From NCBI RefSeq assembly GCF_018373095.1, contig NZ_JAHAHT010000073.1, forward strand, positions 1-8,974: a DNA stretch of 8,974 bases. Direction: 5' to 3'. The translations under genes and the position numbers were made by a program. Position 1 is the first letter of the stretch. Each line of letters starts with the position of its first letter. Origin of the DNA: Haemophilus parahaemolyticus. Lineage in GTDB: Bacteria; Pseudomonadota; Gammaproteobacteria; Enterobacterales; Pasteurellaceae. The notes under the pieces are model-generated. The model was not told the DNA's origin and searched no databases. It worked only from the letters and a program-made list of their open reading frames with translations. Below, in pieces: positions 4,382 through 8,974 of the stretch.

Positions 4382-7291
4382 TTATTCCTGATTACTCACA
4401 ATCACGCGTAAACTATCCAATCGCCAATTTGCCAGCTCAAGATGTGCAAGTGTTTCATTCAATTGCTGTTCAAGAGCTTGGATCTCATCATCACGGATAT
4501 TCTTATTCACCGATTTCAACGCCTCCAAGCGGTGTAATTCGGCTTGTAATTTACTATTCGCCTCTACTTTCGCTTGAGCAATAATGTCTGGTGCTTGTTC
4601 CGCTACTTTTTGCTCGCTCAGCTTAATCAATTTTTCAATATTACGGCGTGCCATTTTCACAATTTGGTTTGCCATTTGACGGTTGACAGGCTTAAGCTGT
4701 TTCTCCAAACCATTGAATGAAACTTGTGATGCCAAGTTATTACCTTTCGCATCCATCAATACGCGAATTGGCGTTGGCGGTAAGAAACGCGTAAGATTCA
4801 AGGCTTTTGGTGCCTGCGTTTCCACCACAAAGATCGTTTCGAGTAACAAGGTGCCCGCTGGCAAATTTTTGTTAATCAACAACGACACCGCCGATTTACC
4901 AATATCACCAGAAGTAATCAAATCAATACCGTTACGGATCATCGGATGATCCCACGTTAAGAATTCAAGCTCTTCACGCATTAACGCTAATTGACGATTG
5001 AAAGTTACCGTATTCCCCTCTTCCGAAAGCCCAGGAAAATCGGGTACCAGCATATGCCCTGTTGGGCGAATTACAATACTCTGCTCGCCTAAATCCTCTT
5101 GTTCCACACCAATCACATCAAACAAATTCAAGGCAAAATTCACCAATTGTGGCTGATTATCTTGCTTACCAATTTCCTCGGCTAACTGTTGAGCTTGTTC
5201 ACCACCATTGGAATTAAGCTCTAGCAATCGGTCGCGTCCACGCTCTAGCTCAGCTTTCAAGGCTCTTTGGCGTTTATTGGTTTTTGCAATTAATTCTGCA
5301 AATCCGTCCGCTTGTGAGTTGAGGAAATAACCCCCTAAGGCTTCGCCAAATTCACGGTAAAGTGCTGTGCCCATCGGGCAAGTTTCTTCAAAAGCGTTCA
5401 AGCCTTGATGATACCAATCAGCAAGTACTGATTGTGCAGAATTTTCGAAACAAGGCACGTGAATTTTGATGTCATTTTTCTGACCGATTCGATCTAAACG
5501 CCCGATACTTTGTTCCAATAAGTCAGGATTATCTGGCAAACCAAATAGCACTAAATTGCTAGCAAATTGGAAGTTTCGCCCTTCCGAGCCAATGCTAGAA
5601 CTAATAAGCACCTGTGCCCCTTCTTCTTGTTGTGCAAAGTAAGCAGAGGCTTTATCACGTTCCACAATCGACATTTTCTCGTGGAATACCGCTGAGCGAA
5701 TAGCCTCTTTTTCACGCAAAATCTGCTCAAGTGCAATTGCCGTTTCTGCGTGTTTACAAATCACTAGGATTTTCTCATCACGGTGATTTTTCAGGAAAGT
5801 GATCAACCATTCCACACGCGGGTCGAACTCTGTCCAACGTGCATTTGGATTGAAACGTTGGAACAAACGTTCTGGGTAAAGACGGTCGCTCACCTGTAAC
5901 GCACCCATTGTGCCCATCACTTTTAACGCATTTGCATATTGGTTCGGTAATTCAAGGCTAATTTGATAATATTCACGACGAGGGAACCCTTTCACGCCTT
6001 GGCGTGTATTACGGAACAATACGCGACTTGTACCGTGGCGGTCAATCAACTCTTTAATGAGTTCTTGGCGAACTTGCAAGCGGTCGGATTCTGCCGATTT
6101 TTTGCTATTGATGATCTTAAACATCGGCTCGGTGTCTTCTTCGCTCAATAATTCTGCTATAGCATTCTGCTCCGCATCGCTTAACAGCTTGTCATTCAAT
6201 AAAGTCGCCACCGCGTCTGCCACAGGTTGATACGCATTTTGTTCCTGTTCAAAGGCAGAATAATCATAAAAACGATCGGAATCTAACAAAGCGAGGCGAG
6301 CAAAATGACTCTCTTGCCCAAGCTGTTCAGGCGTTGCGGTAAGCAGCAAGACAGACGGAATCTGTTTCGCTAGTTTTTCTACCAATTGATAGGCAACCGA
6401 AGGGGCATCTTCTGACCACTCAAGGTGATGTGCCTCATCAACAATCAACATATCCCACTCGCATTCAAGCACTTGCTTCGCACGATTTGGCATCGCTTCT
6501 AGCCAATCGATGGAAGCAATCACCATCGATTCACTCTCAAACAGATTTTCGCTTACATCGTTGCCATCTTCGTCTGCTTTGTCGAAATCTGCACAACGCT
6601 CTTCATCAAACAGCGAAAAACGCAGGTTGAAACGACGAAGCATTTCCACCAGCCACTGGTGTTGCAAGCTTTCAGGCACAAGCACCAACACGCGTTCTGC
6701 TCTACCTGCAAAAATTTGTTGTTGTAAAATCATCCCTGCTTCGATGGTTTTTCCTAAACCCACTTCATCAGCAAGTAATACACGTGGCGAGAGACGTTGC
6801 CCCACTTCTTTAGCAATATGCAATTGATGCGGAATCAGACTGGCACGAATGCCTCGCAAACCGCGCAACGGAGATTGGAACTGTGCTTGTTGATGCTGCA
6901 AAGCTCGATAGCGGAGCGAAAAACGATCTGAACGGTCAATCTGTGCCGAAAATAGACGGTCTTGCGGGCGACTAAAACTGACTTTGTGATCAAGCAACAT
7001 TTCAGGCAAAACGCTTTCTTCTTGATTATCCGTTCGTTTGCCTAAATAAAACGCCACACCTTGATTATCCATCACTTGCGTCACCTGCATTTTCCAGCCT
7101 TCTTGAGCGGTAATCACATCGCCCACTTGGAACTGCACACGGGTAAGCGGTGCATTTGAAACCGCATAAATTCGCTCATCTTCCGCAGCAGGGAATTGAA
7201 TAGTCACCGTGCGGTTATCTACATTTGAAACTAGACCTAAACCTAAATTATTTTCGGATTCGCTAATCCATCTTTGCCCAACGACAAACAT
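4382..7291 (-). CDS. rapA: RNA polymerase-associated SWI2/SNF2 ATPase RapA (HepA)
   Basis: RapA binds RNA polymerase and uses ATP to recycle stalled or post-termination complexes. I place the start at 7291-7289 (MFVVGQRW), which matches the family N-terminus and has GAGG 5 nt upstream. An in-frame ATG at 7351 would add 20 unsupported residues. This gives 969 residues (E. coli 968). In this numbering: N-terminal Tudor-like region about 1-110; Walker A DEVGLGKT with Lys181; DEAH box 285-288; TAT motif III 318-320; second helicase lobe with VLISSSIGSEGRNFQ (561-575); and arginine-finger motif QSIGRLDRIGQ (594-604). All SNF2 motifs look intact. The C-terminal part has helical, probably coiled stretches (many Leu/Glu/Lys heptads near the end). 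It is first in the rapA-rluA pair and divergent from yefM-yoeB. Confidence 0.96.
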   Translation of the reverse strand: MFVVGQRWISESENNLGLGLVSNVDNRTVTIQFPAAEDERIYAVSNAPLTRVQFQVGDVITAQEGWKMQVTQVMDNQGVAFYLGKRTDNQEESVLPEMLLDHKVSFSRPQDRLFSAQIDRSDRFSLRYRALQHQQAQFQSPLRGLRGIRASLIPHQLHIAKEVGQRLSPRVLLADEVGLGKTIEAGMILQQQIFAGRAERVLVLVPESLQHQWLVEMLRRFNLRFSLFDEERCADFDKADEDGNDVSENLFESESMVIASIDWLEAMPNRAKQVLECEWDMLIVDEAHHLEWSEDAPSVAYQLVEKLAKQIPSVLLLTATPEQLGQESHFARLALLDSDRFYDYSAFEQEQNAYQPVADAVATLLNDKLLSDAEQNAIAELLSEEDTEPMFKIINSKKSAESDRLQVRQELIKELIDRHGTSRVLFRNTRQGVKGFPRREYYQISLELPNQYANALKVMGTMGALQVSDRLYPERLFQRFNPNARWTEFDPRVEWLITFLKNHRDEKILVICKHAETAIALEQILREKEAIRSAVFHEKMSIVERDKASAYFAQQEEGAQVLISSSIGSEGRNFQFASNLVLFGLPDNPDLLEQSIGRLDRIGQKNDIKIHVPCFENSAQSVLADWYHQGLNAFEETCPMGTALYREFGEALGGYFLNSQADGFAELIAKTNKRQRALKAELERGRDRLLELNSNGGEQAQQLAEEIGKQDNQPQLVNFALNLFDVIGVEQEDLGEQSIVIRPTGHMLVPDFPGLSEEGNTVTFNRQLALMREELEFLTWDHPMIRNGIDLITSGDIGKSAVSLLINKNLPAGTLLLETIFVVETQAPKALNLTRFLPPTPIRVLMDAKGNNLASQVSFNGLEKQLKPVNRQMANQIVKMARRNIEKLIKLSEQKVAEQAPDIIAQAKVEANSKLQAELHRLEALKSVNKNIRDDEIQALEQQLNETLAHLELANWRLDSLRVIVSNQE

Positions 7292-7326
7292 TTTCGCCTC
7301 TTTTTTTCTGTATTCATTAAGGCAAT

Positions 7327-7335
7327 ATTTTAGCA
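7327..7335 (-). promoter_or_regulatory. Possible extended -10 promoter of rapA
   Basis: The minus strand reads TGCTAAAAT (7335-7327), an extended -10 arrangement, about 35 nt before the rapA ATG at 7291. The -35 position is a poor match. If used, transcription would start inside the 20-codon upstream extension, which supports the shorter rapA start. Confidence 0.4.
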
Positions 7336-7382
7336 AATTTAAGCTTTGCATTCACGCAGAGAAAAGCAATCAGAGCCTGATA

Positions 7383-7411
7383 TTGCATTCTCTAAGCGAC
7401 AAATGTACAAT
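7383..7411 (+). promoter_or_regulatory. Sigma-70 promoter of yefM-yoeB
   Basis: TTGCAT (7383-7388), a 17-bp spacer, and TACAAT (7406-7411) form a good sigma-70 promoter 30 nt before the yefM ATG. The -10 overlaps the first TGTACA operator core, as expected for autorepression by the YefM-YoeB complex. Confidence 0.75.
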
Positions 7412-7421
7412 CTTTTGTACA
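7404..7421. promoter_or_regulatory. YefM operator: two TGTACA cores
   Basis: Palindromic TGTACA occurs at 7404-7409 and 7416-7421, 12 bp centre to centre. The E. coli yefM-yoeB operator also has two palindromes with TGTACA cores, bound by YefM and more tightly by YefM-YoeB. Here the second core sits within a longer palindrome, TTGTACAA. The position over the -10 supports repression of the operon by its own products. Confidence 0.85.
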
Positions 7422-7441
7422 ACTTTTCTTAAGGAATTTAT

Positions 7442-7693
7442 ATGCAAGCTATTTCTTATTCACAAGCCCGTCAAACTTTAGCCAAAACAATGACTTCAGT
7501 CGTGGAAAATTATGAACCTGTGCTAATCACTCGCACTACGGGCGAAGATTGTGTGCTTATTTCTCTAGCACATTATCGTTCACTAGAGGAAACTGCTTAT
7601 TTGCTTCGTTCGCCTGCCAATGCTCAACGATTACTTTCAGCCATTGAGCAACTTCACCAAAATGAAGGGCAAGAGAGGGAATTGATTGAATGA
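7442..7693 (+). CDS. yefM: Type II antitoxin YefM (Phd/YefM family)
   Basis: The 83-residue antitoxin has the same length as E. coli YefM and is alike throughout: start ISYSQARQTLAKTM, middle EPVLITRTTGE and VLISLAHYRSLEETAYLLRSPANA, and acidic C-terminal end. The N-terminal Phd fold (about residues 1-60) dimerises and binds the TGTACA operator. The C-terminal tail wraps and blocks YoeB and is usually degraded by Lon under stress. AAGGAA 5 nt before the ATG gives a strong ribosome binding site, which would favour antitoxin over toxin synthesis. Its TGA stop overlaps the yoeB start (ATGA), so the two are translationally coupled. No defect is seen. Confidence 0.96.
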   Translation: MQAISYSQARQTLAKTMTSVVENYEPVLITRTTGEDCVLISLAHYRSLEETAYLLRSPANAQRLLSAIEQLHQNEGQERELIE

Positions 7694-7944
7694 AATTGAC
7701 CTTTGCCGACACCGCTTGGGAAGATTATTTATATTGGCAAGCCACCGACAAAAAACAACTAAAACGCACCAATAATCTCATCAAAGATATTCAACGAACG
7801 CCTTTTAAAGGTATAGGAACACCTGAATCACTGAAGTTTAATTTAAATGGCTTTTGGTCTCGTCGAATTGATGAAAAACACAGACTGGTTTATGCCGTAA
7901 CTGATGAAGCAATTTTAATTGCTTCTTGTCGTTATCATTACTAA
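7690..7944 (+). CDS. yoeB: Ribosome-dependent mRNA endonuclease toxin YoeB
   Basis: The 84-residue toxin has the same length as E. coli YoeB and aligns without gaps by eye. YoeB is a RelE-fold RNase that enters the ribosomal A site, cuts mRNA and blocks translation initiation or elongation. All key residues are in place: Glu46, Arg59, Arg65, His83 and the C-terminal Tyr84, within FWSRRIDEKHRLVYAV and the ending SCRYHY. The toxin therefore looks active, and its presence implies a working antitoxin. It overlaps yefM by 4 nt. Only 13 nt separate its stop from rlmD, with no terminator between them. Confidence 0.96.
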   Translation: MKLTFADTAWEDYLYWQATDKKQLKRTNNLIKDIQRTPFKGIGTPESLKFNLNGFWSRRIDEKHRLVYAVTDEAILIASCRYHY

Positions 7945-7957
7945 TTTATTCTATTTT

Positions 7958-8974
7958 ATGGCTCTTTTTTATACTCCTAATACTGCAAAGCACTCTGCAA
8001 AAATATCTCCAAAATCTACCGCTCGTCAAACAGTAAAAATTCAATCTTTAGATTATCAAGGTTTAGGCGTGGCAAAACTCAATGGCAAAACCTGGTTTAT
8101 TGAAAATGCCTTGCCCGATGAAGAGGTAGAAATTCAAACGCTGGAAGAAAAGCGTCAATATGGGCGAGCGAAAGCGGTCAAAATATTGGAAAAATCTGCA
8201 AAACGTCAAACGCCTTTTTGCCAATATTATGTCAAGTGTGGTGGCTGCCAAATGCAACACATCGACCTTGAATTGCAACGAGAAGCAAAACAAAAAGCAC
8301 TATTTCATCTCCTGCAAAAATTGCAAGCTACGCCTATTAATTTTCAACCTATGATTGTTGGAAGCGACAAATATTACCGCCGCCGAGCTCGATTGAGCAT
8401 TGCTCAACAAAAAAATGAGTGGGTGATGGGCTTTAGGCTACAAAATTCTAACCAAATCATACCGCTTGAACGTTGCGAGATTTTAGAGAAACCACTTGCC
8501 GATTTACTGCCGAAACTGCAGCAGCTTGTGGTGATGTGGCAAAATAAAAAATTGCTTGGGCATATTGAGCTCGTGCTTGCTGATAATGGCATTGCAATGT
8601 TTTTACGCCACTTAGGCGAAATCAATGAGAAAAACCGCACAACACTGCTTCAATTCGCAGAAAAAGAGCAACTTTCTCTATTTGTAATGACGGAAGAGAA
8701 TCAGCTAGAACACTGGTTTGGCGAGCTTCCTTACTATCAAATCAATGGCTTAATGCTCCATTTCGGAATTCGTGATTTTATTCAGGTAAACCGTGAATTA
8801 AATCAGAAAATGGTTGAAATCGCCTTGGATTGGCTCGATATCCAACCGCAAGATCGCATTTTAGATCTCTTCTGCGGAATGGGAAATTTCACGCTACCAA
8901 TTGCACAAAAAGCCAGTTATGTTGCGGGCGTAGAAGGCGTGCAAGAGATGGTTTATCAAGCCAATAAAAACGCA
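7958..8974 (+). CDS. rlmD: 23S rRNA m5U1939 methyltransferase RlmD (RumA), 3' end outside window
   Basis: The frame is open from the ATG at 7958 to the window edge (339 codons; the E. coli enzyme has about 433), so the C-terminal part is missing here. RlmD methylates U1939 (E. coli numbering) of 23S rRNA using SAM and carries a 4Fe-4S cluster. Visible parts are the N-terminal MALFYTP, a TRAM RNA-binding domain about residues 22-75, cluster ligands Cys88, Cys94, Cys97 (CxxxxxCGGC) and Cys173, YRRRARLS (140-147), DFIQVN (273-278), and SAM motif I DLFCGMGNF (303-311). The catalytic Cys in the SCNP motif lies beyond the edge. The start matches E. coli RlmD (MAQFYSA), yet there is no Shine-Dalgarno and no clear promoter in the 13-nt gap after yoeB, which suggests co-transcription with the toxin gene or a promoter inside yoeB. 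Confidence 0.95.
   Translation, partial: MALFYTPNTAKHSAKISPKSTARQTVKIQSLDYQGLGVAKLNGKTWFIENALPDEEVEIQTLEEKRQYGRAKAVKILEKSAKRQTPFCQYYVKCGGCQMQHIDLELQREAKQKALFHLLQKLQATPINFQPMIVGSDKYYRRRARLSIAQQKNEWVMGFRLQNSNQIIPLERCEILEKPLADLLPKLQQLVVMWQNKKLLGHIELVLADNGIAMFLRHLGEINEKNRTTLLQFAEKEQLSLFVMTEENQLEHWFGELPYYQINGLMLHFGIRDFIQVNRELNQKMVEIALDWLDIQPQDRILDLFCGMGNFTLPIAQKASYVAGVEGVQEMVYQANKNA

Noticed and set aside
7926..7954. Possible promoter for rlmD at the end of yoeB (TTGTCG followed by an AT-rich -10-like stretch).
   Set aside because: No hexamer at 16-18 bp spacing matches the -10 well, and transcription would begin essentially at the ATG.

Overview
The window looks like chromosomal DNA from a member of the Pasteurellaceae (Haemophilus/Actinobacillus group). 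The evidence is AT-rich DNA with conserved gammaproteobacterial housekeeping proteins (BamE, YejK, RidA, PgeF, RluA, RapA, RlmD), DNA uptake signal cores in two dialects (AAGTGCGGT and ACAAGCGGT), and a long tetranucleotide repeat of the kind Haemophilus uses for phase variation. The genus cannot be fixed from the sequence alone.

Layout. Positions 1-113 (minus strand) hold the 5' end of an unidentified gene. It has a good ribosome binding site, an ATG and 18 AAAC units inside the reading frame, so it is a candidate phase-variable gene that runs off the left edge. Positions 200-433 hold a hairpin made of two inverted uptake sequences. Upstream of it on the minus strand is what appears to be the decayed 3' end of a gene, with its frame broken in two homopolymers. 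A + strand gene (458-733) encodes a small secreted protein very rich in Met and Lys and ends at a bidirectional terminator. A 73-bp inverted-repeat element flanked by perfect 9-bp direct repeats (790-880) separates that terminator from the next gene.

The middle is core genome: yejK-bamE on the minus strand (896-2318), ridA-pgeF on the plus strand (2493-3684), and rapA-rluA on the minus strand (3711-7291, coupled with a 2-nt gap). These serve nucleoid organisation, outer-membrane assembly, removal of reactive enamines/imines, purine nucleoside or peptidoglycan housekeeping, recycling of RNA polymerase, and rRNA/tRNA pseudouridylation.

The right end carries a complete type II toxin-antitoxin pair, yefM-yoeB (7442-7944). 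It has a recognisable promoter whose -10 element overlaps two TGTACA operator cores 12 bp apart. Only 13 nt after the toxin, rlmD (23S rRNA m5U methyltransferase) begins on the same strand and continues past the right edge. It has no visible promoter or Shine-Dalgarno of its own, so its expression may depend on the toxin-antitoxin transcript.

The most unusual items are the AAAC-repeat gene, the 73-bp element with target-site-like duplications, the Met/Lys-rich exported protein, the decayed gene with its paired-uptake-signal terminator, and the yefM-yoeB-rlmD linkage.
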